DNA from: Billgrantia saliphila
GTDB taxonomy: Bacteria > Pseudomonadota > Gammaproteobacteria > Pseudomonadales > Halomonadaceae
Length of the DNA stretch: 64,000 bases
Assembly: GCF_002930105.1 (NCBI RefSeq)
Contig: NZ_PJRN01000002.1
Location: forward strand, 248,001 to 312,000
Reading direction: 5' to 3'
The position numbers and the translations under genes were made by a program. Shown here piece by piece: positions 27,182 through 44,002 of the stretch. Numbering within the stretch: the first letter of the stretch is position 1; each line of letters begins with the position of its first letter. A model generated the notes under the pieces. That model searched no databases. It was not told the origin of the DNA and worked only from the letters and a program-made list of their open reading frames with translations.

Positions 27182-28801
27182 ATGGGAAACGTGGCGCTAA
27201 GGGGTTTCAACACTGAAACAAAGAGTGACAGAGTCGGCCGGGAGATCTCCTCTACTTCCGGCGCTTCAATTCTTGATGACTATGTAAGCGGAAGCGACAA
27301 CGACTCGTCATTCAGGCGCAGCAACGAATCGCAACATTTCCCATCACAAAGCATCCTTTTCGTTACTTCCGAAGTGGCCGATTTCGTCAAGGTCGGTGGA
27401 CTCGGTGACGTATCTTCAGCTCTTCCCCGTGCACTAGCGGCTCATCATGATGTCCGCATCTTGATTCCCGCTTATCGAGAGGTATGGCAGTCCGGCCACC
27501 ATATCCGCGTCGTCGGTCATGTCGCCGCCTACGCCGAGCTGCCTGCCTGCGATATCGGCGAGATCATCTGCAGCGATGGGCTGGTCTTCTACGTACTGAT
27601 TTGCCCCGAACTCTATGAGCGCGAAGGCGGCCCCTACGGCACCGGTCCGGGCGGCTACGGCAGCGACGGCTGGGACGACAACGACTTACGCTTCGCCCGG
27701 CTGTCGCTGGCGGCCGCCGAGATCGCCTCGGGCCACGCCGGGCTGGATTGGCAGCCCCGACTGTTGCACCTGAACGACTGGGGTTGTGGCCTGGCGCCAG
27801 CCTATCTGCATTGGCGCGGGCAGCAAGTGCCCAGCGTGTTCACCATTCATAACCTGGCCTACCAGGGGCTATTCGACGCCTCGCGTCTCGAACCGCTTGG
27901 CATTCCTCCCGAGGCCTTCCATATCGAAGGCGTGGAGTACTACGGCAAGCTCTCCTTCATGAAGGCCGGCATCGTCTACGCCTCCCACGTGACCACGGTG
28001 AGCGCGACCTATGCCCAGGAGATCACCACACCCGAGTTCGGCTGCGGTCTCGATGGCCTGCTCCGCTGCAAGGCCGAGCAGGGCCGGCTCAGCGGCATCC
28101 CCAACGGCATCGACGACTCCTGGGATCCGCGTACCGACGCGCACCTGGTCCAGGCCTTCTCGGCCAACGACTGGCGCGGCAAGCGCGCCAACGCCGAGTA
28201 CGTGCGCCATCGCTTCGGCCTGGTGCCCAGCTCCGGCCCGCTGTTCGCCATGGTGTCGCGCATGGTCCATCAGAAGGGCGTGGATCTGGTCATCGAAGCG
28301 GCGCCGAGCATCGTCCAGGCGGGCGGCCAGCTCGTCTTCATCGGTAGCGGCGAACCCCGGGTGGAGGCCGAGCTCGACCGCTTGGCGGAGCGCTTCCCCG
28401 GTGCCGTGGGTGTCTACGCCGGTTACGACGAGGAAGAGGCGCGCTGCATCTATGCCGGCAGTGACTTCCTGCTGATGCCGTCGCGCTTCGAGCCGTGCGG
28501 ACTGAGCCAGATGTACGCCCAGCGATTCGGCTCACTGCCGATAGCCCACCGCACCGGCGGCCTCGCCGACACCATCGAACATGGCGTGACCGGCTTCCTG
28601 TTCGACGAGGTCAATCAGGGCAGCTTCATGCAGGCCGTTCAGCAGGCCTTCTCCGCCTATCACGCGACGGAGCTGTTCTACGCCATGCGCCGCGCGGCCA
28701 TGACGGGGCGCTACCACTGGCGGCAGTCCATCGCTCCCTATACCCGGCTCTACCGGAAACTCATCGAGGAAGCCCATAACGAGGTACAGCCCGCAGGATG
28801 A
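27182..28801 (+). CDS. glgA: Glycogen (alpha-glucan) synthase with N-terminal extension
   Basis: GT5 glucosyltransferase extending alpha-1,4-glucan from a nucleotide-glucose donor. 539 residues. The catalytic fold begins only at about residue 57 (SILFVTSEVADFVKVGGLGD; donor-binding Lys70 in KVGGL) and includes LHLNDWGCGLAPAYL, NGIDDSWDP, and the C-terminal SRFEPCGLSQMYAQRFGSLP. The first ~56 residues, Ser/Asn/Asp-rich, are absent from standard GlgA. They are supported as coding by a good GGAGG site six bases before ATG 27182. First gene of the cluster; glgC is not present nearby, as in pseudomonad trehalose/glucan clusters. Confidence 0.93.
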   Translation: MGNVALRGFNTETKSDRVGREISSTSGASILDDYVSGSDNDSSFRRSNESQHFPSQSILFVTSEVADFVKVGGLGDVSSALPRALAAHHDVRILIPAYREVWQSGHHIRVVGHVAAYAELPACDIGEIICSDGLVFYVLICPELYEREGGPYGTGPGGYGSDGWDDNDLRFARLSLAAAEIASGHAGLDWQPRLLHLNDWGCGLAPAYLHWRGQQVPSVFTIHNLAYQGLFDASRLEPLGIPPEAFHIEGVEYYGKLSFMKAGIVYASHVTTVSATYAQEITTPEFGCGLDGLLRCKAEQGRLSGIPNGIDDSWDPRTDAHLVQAFSANDWRGKRANAEYVRHRFGLVPSSGPLFAMVSRMVHQKGVDLVIEAAPSIVQAGGQLVFIGSGEPRVEAELDRLAERFPGAVGVYAGYDEEEARCIYAGSDFLLMPSRFEPCGLSQMYAQRFGSLPIAHRTGGLADTIEHGVTGFLFDEVNQGSFMQAVQQAFSAYHATELFYAMRRAAMTGRYHWRQSIAPYTRLYRKLIEEAHNEVQPAG

Positions 28802-30612
28802 GCAGAGAAGAGAATTTGCAACCCACCTTCGGCGCGCAGGTCATGGGTCCCGAGTGGACCCGCTTCTCGCTCTGGGCCCCAAGCGCCCATCGAGTCGATG
28901 TCGAGATCGAAGGCCTCGAGCCCGTCCCCATGACGCACATGGGAGACGGGCACTTCGTCGGCGAGGCGGCGTGCGAACACGGCGCACGCTACCGCTATCG
29001 CACCTTCCTCGGCGATGCGCCCGATGGCATCACCGTTCCTGACCCGGCCGCCCGCGCCCAGGACGGCGGCATCGACGGACCGAGCGTCGTCGTCGATCCC
29101 TATCGCCATGCCTGGCGGCACTCCGACTGGCGAGGGCGTCCATGGCATGAAACGGTACTCTACGAGCTGCATATCGGCGCCTGGGGCGGCCTGGACGGGG
29201 TGCGCCAACGGCTACCCTACCTGGCCCGGCTCGGCGTCACCGCCATCGAGCTGATGCCGGTGGCCGAGTTCCCAGGCAACCGCAACTGGGGCTACGACGG
29301 GGTGCTGCCCTATGCCGTGGCCTCGAGCTACGGCCGTCCCGAGGATCTCAAGGCACTGGTGGACGAAGCGCATGGCCTCGGCCTGATGGTCTTTCTCGAC
29401 GTGGTCTACAACCACTTCGGGCCGGACGGCAACTACCTGCCCCGCTATGCCGAGTCCTTTTTCCAGCAGGATCGCCACACGCCCTGGGGGCCGGCCATCG
29501 ATTTCCGCCACCCCATGGTGCGTCGCTTCTTCCTCGACAATGCGCTGATGTGGTTGGAGGAGTACTACCTCGACGGCCTGCGCTTCGATGCGGTGCATGC
29601 CATCTACGAGCGTGACTTCCTCGACGAGCTGGCCGAGACCCTGCGGACCCGCATCGACGCGAACCGGCACATCCATCTGGTGCTGGAAAACGAGCACAAC
29701 GACGCCGACCTGCTCGAGGAAGGTCGTTTCACGGCCCAGTGGAACGACGACTGGCACAACGTCATGCACGTGCTGCTCACCGGCGAGCGTGAGGGCTACT
29801 ATGTCGACTTCGCCGACAACCCTGTCGAAGGGCTGACTCGCTGCCTGAGCGAGGGCTTCATCTTCCAGGGCCAGCCCACCCGCGGCGGACAGCCACGCGG
29901 GACGCCGAGTGCCCACCTGCCGCCCACCGCCTTCGTTGCCTTCCTGCAGAACCACGACCAGACAGGCAATCGCGCGCTGGGCGAGCGGCTGACGCGGCTC
30001 GCCGAGCCCGGAGCACTGCAGGCGGCCACGGTGCTACTGCTGCTCTCGCCCATGGTGCCGCTGCTGTTCATGGGCGAAGAGTGGGCCAGCACGCAACCCT
30101 TCCTGTTCTTCACCGATCATCGGGAAGAACTCGCCCGCGCGGTACGCGAAGGTCGTCGCGCCGAGTTCGCCGAGTTCAGCGCCTTCCAGGATCCGGTCAT
30201 GCGCGAGTCGATTCCGGATCCCAACGCAGCGGACACCTTCGAGGCGTCCCGGCCCGACTTCGACGCCCAGGAGGAACCGTCGCACGCTAAATGGCTGGCG
30301 TTCGTGCAGCACCTGCTCACGATCCGCCAGGCCGAGGTCGTGCCCCGACTCGACGGTGCCAGCGCCCTGGGCGCGGAAGCGCTGGGACTCGACGCCGTCG
30401 TCGCGCGTTGGTGCATGAACGACGGCAGCCATCTGGTCATCGCCGTCAACCTCGGCGACCGGCCGGCCGCCACCAGCGCCTTCGGCGTGGGTCGCTGCCT
30501 GTACGAGACCCACGAAGGCGTAGCGGTGTCGGCCGAGAGTGGCAGCCTTCCCGCTCGCAGTGCGGCGGTATGGCTGCGCCCCGAGCCAGGCGACGAGGAG
30601 TTGAGTGCATGA
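28798..30612 (+). CDS. treZ: Maltooligosyltrehalose trehalohydrolase
   Basis: GH13 enzyme that releases trehalose from maltooligosyl-trehalose made by TreY. 604 residues: N-terminal beta-sandwich (SLWAPSAHRVDVEIEG), then the barrel with FPGNRNWGYDGVLPYAV, VVYNHFGPDGNYL, nucleophile Asp264 in LRFDAVHAI, acid/base Glu297 in VLENEHN, and FLQNHDQTGNRALGERL, which is diagnostic for TreZ. Starts inside the glgA stop (ATGA) and ends overlapping malQ in the same way. Confidence 0.96.
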   Translation: MSREENLQPTFGAQVMGPEWTRFSLWAPSAHRVDVEIEGLEPVPMTHMGDGHFVGEAACEHGARYRYRTFLGDAPDGITVPDPAARAQDGGIDGPSVVVDPYRHAWRHSDWRGRPWHETVLYELHIGAWGGLDGVRQRLPYLARLGVTAIELMPVAEFPGNRNWGYDGVLPYAVASSYGRPEDLKALVDEAHGLGLMVFLDVVYNHFGPDGNYLPRYAESFFQQDRHTPWGPAIDFRHPMVRRFFLDNALMWLEEYYLDGLRFDAVHAIYERDFLDELAETLRTRIDANRHIHLVLENEHNDADLLEEGRFTAQWNDDWHNVMHVLLTGEREGYYVDFADNPVEGLTRCLSEGFIFQGQPTRGGQPRGTPSAHLPPTAFVAFLQNHDQTGNRALGERLTRLAEPGALQAATVLLLLSPMVPLLFMGEEWASTQPFLFFTDHREELARAVREGRRAEFAEFSAFQDPVMRESIPDPNAADTFEASRPDFDAQEEPSHAKWLAFVQHLLTIRQAEVVPRLDGASALGAEALGLDAVVARWCMNDGSHLVIAVNLGDRPAATSAFGVGRCLYETHEGVAVSAESGSLPARSAAVWLRPEPGDEELSA

Positions 30613-32726
30613 ACGAGCAACGCCTGTTGCAACTCGCCGAGGCCGCCGGTCTGATGGTGGAGTGGGAAGACAGCGAGGAGCGTCCGCAGCGTCTCTCGAC
30701 CGCCACCCAGCGCGAACTGCTGGCACGGCTCGGCTATCCGGCCGATAGCGCCGAGGCAATCAAGGCGAGCCTGGAGCGGCTGCGCGGCCCTCAGTCACCG
30801 GCACAGTGGCCACCCCTGATCACCGCCGAGCGTGGCATTGCCACCGACCTGCCCTCGCCGCTTCCTGCCGACACCGAGTTCACCCTGTGCCTCGAACAGG
30901 GCGACCTGCTGCACGATCGGCTCGACGGCCGCGGCCGCCTCCCGCCGGTCGGGGTGGCCGGCTACCATCGCCTGCGCATCGCAGAAACCGAGCTGACCCT
31001 GGCCGTCGCACCACCGCGCTGTTTCACCCCGGCCGATGCCAGTCGTGACGAACGTCCGCGTCTCTGGGGGCTGGCAGTGCAGCTCTATGCCCTGCGCCGT
31101 CCCGGCGACGGTGGCATTGGCGATACCCTGGCACTGGAGCGGCTCGCCCAGCACGCGGCCAACGCCGGCGCCGCGGCACTGGGTATCAGTCCGACCCACG
31201 CCATGTTCAGCGCCGATGTCACCCGCTACAGCCCTTACTCCCCCTCGAGCCGCCTGCTCTACAACGCTCTGCATGCGGCGCCCGAGACGCGGCTCGGCGA
31301 AGCCTCGGTCAAGGCCGCCATCAATCGCTGCCAGGCAGGCGAGGCCATGGCACAGTTGGAAGCGGACGACCGAATCGACTGGCCCCGGGCGGCACGCGTG
31401 AAGCTCGGCTGGCTGCGCGAGCTGTACGACGATCTGATGGGGCGCGAGGATGACGACGCAACGCAGGCGCGCCGGGACCTGGAAGCGTTTCGGACCTACA
31501 CCGGCCAGGTGCTGGAGGCGCACTGCGTCTTCGAGGCCCTTCAGCAGCACCGGGCGGAGCGCGACTGGCGCCAATGGCCCGCGGCGCTGCGTGATCCCGA
31601 CAACCCCGAGGTCGCTCGCTTCGCCAGAGAGAACGCCCACGAGGTCGGCTTTCACGCCTTCCTCCAGTGGCTGGCCAGTGACGGGCTGGGTCGCGCCCAA
31701 GCCACGGCCAAGGAAGCCGGCATGCCCGTCGGCCTGATTGCCGACCTGGCCGTCGGCGCCGATGCGGCCGGCAGCCAGGCCTGGAGCCGCCAGTCGGAGA
31801 TGCTGGAAGGCCTGTCGATCGGCGCCCCTCCCGATACCTTCAACGTGCATGGCCAGGATTGGGGGTTGGCACCCTTCTCCCCCCAAGGGCTGGTGAATTC
31901 CGGCTTCACCGGTTTCATCGAGATGCTACAGGCCGGCTTCGCCCATGCCGGCGGACTGCGCATCGACCACATTCTCGGTCTGCTGCGCCTGTGGCTGGTG
32001 CCCCATGGTGCCTCGCCTCCCGAAGGCGGCTACCTGCGCTACCCCCTGGACGACCTGCTGCGGCTGGTGGCGCTGGAATCCTGGCGTCATCAAGCCATCG
32101 TCATCGGTGAGGATCTGGGCACCGTTCCCCCCGGATTGCGCGATCGGCTCGCCGCGTGCGGCATCCTCGGCACCCGCGTGCTGTGGTTCGAGCGCGATGA
32201 CGAGGACGAATTCCTGCCACCGCCGCAGTGGTCGTCCAGCGCCGTCGCCACCACCTCGACCCACGATCTGCCCACGGTGGCCGGCTGGTGGGCCGGTCGC
32301 GACATCGAGTGGCGCAGCCGCCTCGGGCTGCTCGCCGAAGGGCAGGATGCCCGCGGCGAGCATGCCGGGCGCCGGGCGGATCGTGCTCGACTGGCTCGGG
32401 CCCTGGGGTTGCTCGACGGTCACGCCGCGGCGGACACGCTCGATGCCGCCGACCTGGGGACCTCGAAGGTCCTCGATGCCTGCGCCCGTCAGCTTGGCCT
32501 CACGCCATCGCCCCTTGCACTGCTACCGGTGGAGGACGCTCTGGGACTGGAAGAGCAAGCCAACCTGCCAGGCACCCTGGAAGCCCATCCCAACTGGCGG
32601 CGCCGCTGGACGGACGATGCCGACGCCCTGCTGGCCTCCGGCGAGGTGCGCCAGCGCCTGGCGACCCTGAGCGCGGCCCGCCGGACATCACGGAGCGATG
32701 ACGAGGGAGTAATCTCCGATGAGTGA
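30609..32726 (+). CDS. malQ: 4-alpha-glucanotransferase (amylomaltase)
   Basis: GH77 disproportionating enzyme that shuffles maltooligosaccharides, recycling short chains from TreZ/GlgX. 705 residues, with an N-terminal accessory region (about 1-140) and the catalytic barrel. Nucleophile Asp453 in LRIDHILGLLRLW, acid/base Glu501 in VIGEDLGTVP, transition-state Asp in STHDLPTVAGWW; substrate loop SPTHAMFSADVTRYSPYSPSS split over two motifs. ATG 30609 overlaps the treZ stop; a much longer open frame upstream lies inside treZ and is not used. Confidence 0.94.
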   Translation: MNEQRLLQLAEAAGLMVEWEDSEERPQRLSTATQRELLARLGYPADSAEAIKASLERLRGPQSPAQWPPLITAERGIATDLPSPLPADTEFTLCLEQGDLLHDRLDGRGRLPPVGVAGYHRLRIAETELTLAVAPPRCFTPADASRDERPRLWGLAVQLYALRRPGDGGIGDTLALERLAQHAANAGAAALGISPTHAMFSADVTRYSPYSPSSRLLYNALHAAPETRLGEASVKAAINRCQAGEAMAQLEADDRIDWPRAARVKLGWLRELYDDLMGREDDDATQARRDLEAFRTYTGQVLEAHCVFEALQQHRAERDWRQWPAALRDPDNPEVARFARENAHEVGFHAFLQWLASDGLGRAQATAKEAGMPVGLIADLAVGADAAGSQAWSRQSEMLEGLSIGAPPDTFNVHGQDWGLAPFSPQGLVNSGFTGFIEMLQAGFAHAGGLRIDHILGLLRLWLVPHGASPPEGGYLRYPLDDLLRLVALESWRHQAIVIGEDLGTVPPGLRDRLAACGILGTRVLWFERDDEDEFLPPPQWSSSAVATTSTHDLPTVAGWWAGRDIEWRSRLGLLAEGQDARGEHAGRRADRARLARALGLLDGHAAADTLDAADLGTSKVLDACARQLGLTPSPLALLPVEDALGLEEQANLPGTLEAHPNWRRRWTDDADALLASGEVRQRLATLSAARRTSRSDDEGVISDE

Positions 32727-35511
32727 GATTCGCGCCACCGTGCGCCTGCAGTTCCATCGTGGTTTCACCCTGGACGATGCTGCCGAGTGGATCGACTACT
32801 ACGCCAGGCTCGGCATCAGTCACTTCTATGCCTCGCCCTTGCAGGCCTCCCGCAGCGGTTCTCCGCATGGCTACGATGGGATCGACCCGACCCGCATCGA
32901 CCCCGAGCTCGGCGGCGAAGCGGCGCTGGAGCGACTGGTAAACCGACTGCGGGAGCGCGGCATGGGGCTGATTCTCGACATCGTGCCCAACCATGTGGCC
33001 GTGGGCGGTTCGGAGAATCCCTGGTGGCAGGACGTTCTGACCTGGGGCAGCGACAGCCCCTACGCCGACTACTTCGATATCGACTGGCACTCCCCCGATC
33101 CGCTGCTGGCCGGCAAGCTGCTGCTGCCTTTTCTCGGCGCGCCCTACGGCGAGGCGCTGCACTCGGGCGAACTGGCTCTACGGCACGCGCCGGAGTCAAT
33201 GGCCTTTCACGTCGCCTACCACGAGCATCGCTTTCCCATCGATCCACGCTACTACGGCGAAATTCTGCGCCTGGCCGAACACGAGGCGCTGTGGGAGATG
33301 GCGCCGCAATTCGATGCCCTGCAGCAGCGCGACGACGCCTACACCGCCGTCGACGAGTGTCGTCGCGAACTGCGCCAGGCGCTGGCAACGCCAGGCGCCC
33401 CGCAGGCGCTCGAGCAAGCCCTGACGCTGTTCGACGGCGCGACCCCTTCCGGCGCGATCCGCCTGCACAGCCTGCTGGAGCGCCAGCACTACCGCCTGGC
33501 CTGGTGGCGTACGGGCGCCGACGAGATCAATTGGCGGCGCTTCTTCGATATCGCCGAGCTGGGCGGGCTGCGCATCGAGCAACCGGAGGTCTTCGAGGCG
33601 GTGCATGCCCTACCGCTGCGCCTGGTGGAGCAGGGCTGGATAGACGGACTGCGTGTCGATCATGTCGACGGCCTCGCGGATCCGCGCGGCTACTGTCGCC
33701 GCCTGCGGGCTCGCGTCGGCGAATTGCAGCAGCGGCGGCCGGCCGGCGTCGTACGCCACGTGGCCATCTTCGTCGAGAAGATTCTCGCCGCCGATGAGAC
33801 CCTCCATCGCGACTGGGGAGTGGACGGCACCACCGGCTATGAAACGATGAACGAAATATCCGCGCTGCAGCACGATCCGGCCGGTGCCGAACCGCTGTGG
33901 GACCTGTGGCGCGATGTCAGCGATCGCGATGCGGATTTCCCCGGCGAGGTGCACCGGGCCCGGCGTGAGGTGCTCACCGGCATCCTCGCCAGCGACTTCG
34001 ACGCCTGCTGTCGCGCCCTGCATGCGGTGAGCCGGCATCGCCTGGCGACGCGCGATATTACCCTGGCGGCGATTCGACGCGCCTTGGAAGCGCTGATCGT
34101 GCATTTTCCAGTCTACCGCACCTATGCCGACGACGGTGGTCGCCCGGAACTCGACGCCCCCTTCTTCGACCAGGCCATGGCCGGTGCCCGCGGCGAGCTG
34201 AGCCCACCCGATATCGGCGTGCTGGAGTGGCTCGAACGCTGCCTCGGCGGCGAGGCGCCGGCCGATGCCGAGGATGCCACCGAACGCTGGCTACGACAGC
34301 GCGCCATCGTGCGCTTCCAGCAGCTCACTTCGCCAGTGGCGGCCAAGGCGGTGGAGGATACCGCCGGCTATCGCTGCGCTCCGCTGATCTCGCGCAACGA
34401 CGTCGGCTTCGACGGCGAGCACTTCAGTCACTCTCCCCGACAGTTCCATGCAGCCAACGCCTGGCGCGCGCGCTACTTTCCCCACGGCCTGGTCGCCACC
34501 GCCACCCACGACCACAAGCGTGGCGAGGACGTGCGCGCCCGCCTGGCCGCGCTCAGCGAGAACGCCACCGTTTTCGCCACGCGGTTAGAACGCTGGCGCG
34601 ACCTGGCCTCACCGCTGCGCCAAGCGCTGCCCGAAGGTCCCGCACCTTCGCCCGGCGACGAGTTGATTCTCTACCAAATGCTTCTCGGCGCCTGGCCGCC
34701 AGCACTGGAACGCCACGAGGACGAGGCCATGCGGCACTTCGCCGAGCGCATGGCCCAGTGGCAGCAGAAAGCGCTGCGCGAGGCCAAGCTGCGCAGCCAC
34801 TGGCTATGGCCCGCCGAGACCTACGAAGCGGCCTGCCGCGACTATCTGCAAAGGCTGCTCGCCGAACCCGAGCGCTGCGAGGAGATCGAGGCGGCGGCGC
34901 GTGAACTCGATCTGCCCGGCGCGCTCAACGGTTTAGTACAGACGGCACTGCGCCTGACGCTACCCGGCGTACCGGACCTCTACCAGGGCTGTGAGTTCTG
35001 GGATTACAGCCTGGTCGACCCCGATAACCGACGCCCGGTCGATCACGCCGCACGGCAGGCGGCGCTCGACGAAGGGTGCGACCCCGTCGCGGCACTGGCT
35101 ACTTGGCGGGACGGCCGCATCAAGCAGGCCCTCATCGAGCGGCTGCTGGCGCTGCGCCACGCCCAGCGCGACCTGTTCGTACATGGCGACTACCGCGAAC
35201 TGCGCGCCGATGGCGAGCACGGCGAGCGGCTGGTGGCGTTCCTGCGCCGCCATGGCGAAAGCCAGCTGCTGGTGGTGGTTCCGCGCCTGGCGAGCGCACT
35301 GCTGGAGGAAGCCGAGCACCCGCATGTTCCACCGCAACGCTGGGGCAATACCCGTATCGAGCTGCCCGATGAGGGGCGTGGCGCTTGGCAAAGTGCGCTG
35401 ACCGATACCACGCTGAGAGTGGAGAAAGGCAGCGCTGCCGTCACGGAACTGCTGACGGAACTGCCCGTCGGCGTCTATGTACGAGACATGCACTTGCGAA
35501 GGGAGAGCTAG
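32719..35511 (+). CDS. treY: Maltooligosyltrehalose synthase
   Basis: GH13 enzyme that isomerises the reducing-end alpha-1,4 bond of maltooligosaccharides to alpha,alpha-1,1, giving maltooligosyl-trehalose. 930 residues. N-terminal RLQFHRGFTLDDAAEWIDYY, YASPLQASRSGSPHGYDG, IVPNHVAV, nucleophile Asp314 in LRVDHVDGLADP, Glu353 in IFVEKILA, later ATHDHKRGEDVRARLAALSE and the C-terminal GVPDLYQGCEFWDYSLVDPD. All are typical of TreY. Overlaps malQ by eight bases. Confidence 0.96.
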   Translation: MSEIRATVRLQFHRGFTLDDAAEWIDYYARLGISHFYASPLQASRSGSPHGYDGIDPTRIDPELGGEAALERLVNRLRERGMGLILDIVPNHVAVGGSENPWWQDVLTWGSDSPYADYFDIDWHSPDPLLAGKLLLPFLGAPYGEALHSGELALRHAPESMAFHVAYHEHRFPIDPRYYGEILRLAEHEALWEMAPQFDALQQRDDAYTAVDECRRELRQALATPGAPQALEQALTLFDGATPSGAIRLHSLLERQHYRLAWWRTGADEINWRRFFDIAELGGLRIEQPEVFEAVHALPLRLVEQGWIDGLRVDHVDGLADPRGYCRRLRARVGELQQRRPAGVVRHVAIFVEKILAADETLHRDWGVDGTTGYETMNEISALQHDPAGAEPLWDLWRDVSDRDADFPGEVHRARREVLTGILASDFDACCRALHAVSRHRLATRDITLAAIRRALEALIVHFPVYRTYADDGGRPELDAPFFDQAMAGARGELSPPDIGVLEWLERCLGGEAPADAEDATERWLRQRAIVRFQQLTSPVAAKAVEDTAGYRCAPLISRNDVGFDGEHFSHSPRQFHAANAWRARYFPHGLVATATHDHKRGEDVRARLAALSENATVFATRLERWRDLASPLRQALPEGPAPSPGDELILYQMLLGAWPPALERHEDEAMRHFAERMAQWQQKALREAKLRSHWLWPAETYEAACRDYLQRLLAEPERCEEIEAAARELDLPGALNGLVQTALRLTLPGVPDLYQGCEFWDYSLVDPDNRRPVDHAARQAALDEGCDPVAALATWRDGRIKQALIERLLALRHAQRDLFVHGDYRELRADGEHGERLVAFLRRHGESQLLVVVPRLASALLEEAEHPHVPPQRWGNTRIELPDEGRGAWQSALTDTTLRVEKGSAAVTELLTELPVGVYVRDMHLRRES

Positions 35512-35512
35512 G

Positions 35513-36265
35513 ATGGCTGACGAGGAACGCGTACGGAACCTGGCCTACAAGATTTGGGAATCCGAAGGACGCCCCGAAGGACAGCAGCAGCGCCACTGGG
35601 ACATGGCACTGAGGATCGTTGCGGCCGAAGAGGCCGAAGGCATCGATGCCGAACTGGAGGAAGTCGGCGAGCCGGTCGACGAGCCACCGATTCTCGACGA
35701 CGACCTGCCGCTCGAGGACGACGAGGTGGGCATTCAGGAAAATCGCTTGCCGCTGGATGCGCCGGACGGCGAGCCCGATTTCGACGAGATCCCCTACCGC
35801 GACGACAAGGTCGCGGGGCAGGACACGCCGGTGCAGGATCGCGCCAGCCCGCCTCCGGCCGAGGATAGTGAAGAGCCCACGGCAGCCTCGACCCGCCCGC
35901 TTCCGGCCGAGGAAGCGACGAGCACCGGCGCCCAGGACCAGGATACCGCCAACCGCGGCGGCCCGGAGCCGGCGGCGAGCTCGCCCGAGCCCGCGGCGGG
36001 GCCGCTTGAGCCGCTGCCGGAGGAATCCGCCACCATGCGCCGCCGGCGCCAGCCGCGTCGCGACGACGACGGCCTGACCGCGCCCGACCCCACCGACACC
36101 TCGCAGGTACCGGGCAAGACCGGTGGTCGCGGCAAGTCGGGCAAGCGCACCGCCAAAGCCGTCGAGGGCGAGACGAAGCCCAAGTCGAAAACGAAGAAAT
36201 CGTCGACCGCGTCCCAGGCCGGCAAGACGCCGAGCCGCGGCGGCAAGAGCAAATCCAAAGATTGA
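35513..36265 (+). CDS. DUF2934 protein with acidic middle and basic, Lys/Ser-rich tail
   Basis: Function unknown. 250 residues: a short DUF2934 motif at the N-terminus (VRNLAYKIWESEGRPEGQ followed by QRHWDMALRI), an acidic, Pro-rich disordered middle (about 45-180), and a basic tail (about 180-250) rich in Lys, Ser, Thr and Gly that resembles histone-H1-like tails. It begins one base after the treY stop with GGGAG upstream, inside the trehalose cluster, a position where pseudomonad clusters also carry a small DUF2934 gene. A scaffold, polysaccharide- or nucleic-acid-binding role is only a guess. Confidence 0.8.
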   Translation: MADEERVRNLAYKIWESEGRPEGQQQRHWDMALRIVAAEEAEGIDAELEEVGEPVDEPPILDDDLPLEDDEVGIQENRLPLDAPDGEPDFDEIPYRDDKVAGQDTPVQDRASPPPAEDSEEPTAASTRPLPAEEATSTGAQDQDTANRGGPEPAASSPEPAAGPLEPLPEESATMRRRRQPRRDDDGLTAPDPTDTSQVPGKTGGRGKSGKRTAKAVEGETKPKSKTKKSSTASQAGKTPSRGGKSKSKD

Positions 36266-36307
36266 GCGAAACGGGGCAAGACGCCCAAGGCATCAAGGAC
36301 GAACGCA

Positions 36308-38512
<2,205 letters not shown>

Positions 38513-38569
38513 AATTCGTCAGAAGTTCATCTGCTGGTCGAGAGAGCTGCGACACAAGAGGAGCATGCG

Positions 38570-40621
<2,052 letters not shown>

Positions 40622-40651
40622 CCACTCGATGAATGCAGGGAGAGTACGCCA

Positions 40652-43994
<3,343 letters not shown>

Positions 43995-44002
<8 letters not shown>

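Noticed and set aside
35866..36265. Possible foreign or disordered gene end in the DUF2934 protein
   Set aside because: The biased composition continues the same frame smoothly to a stop near the next gene, and similar tails occur in this family; no sign of frameshift or insertion.
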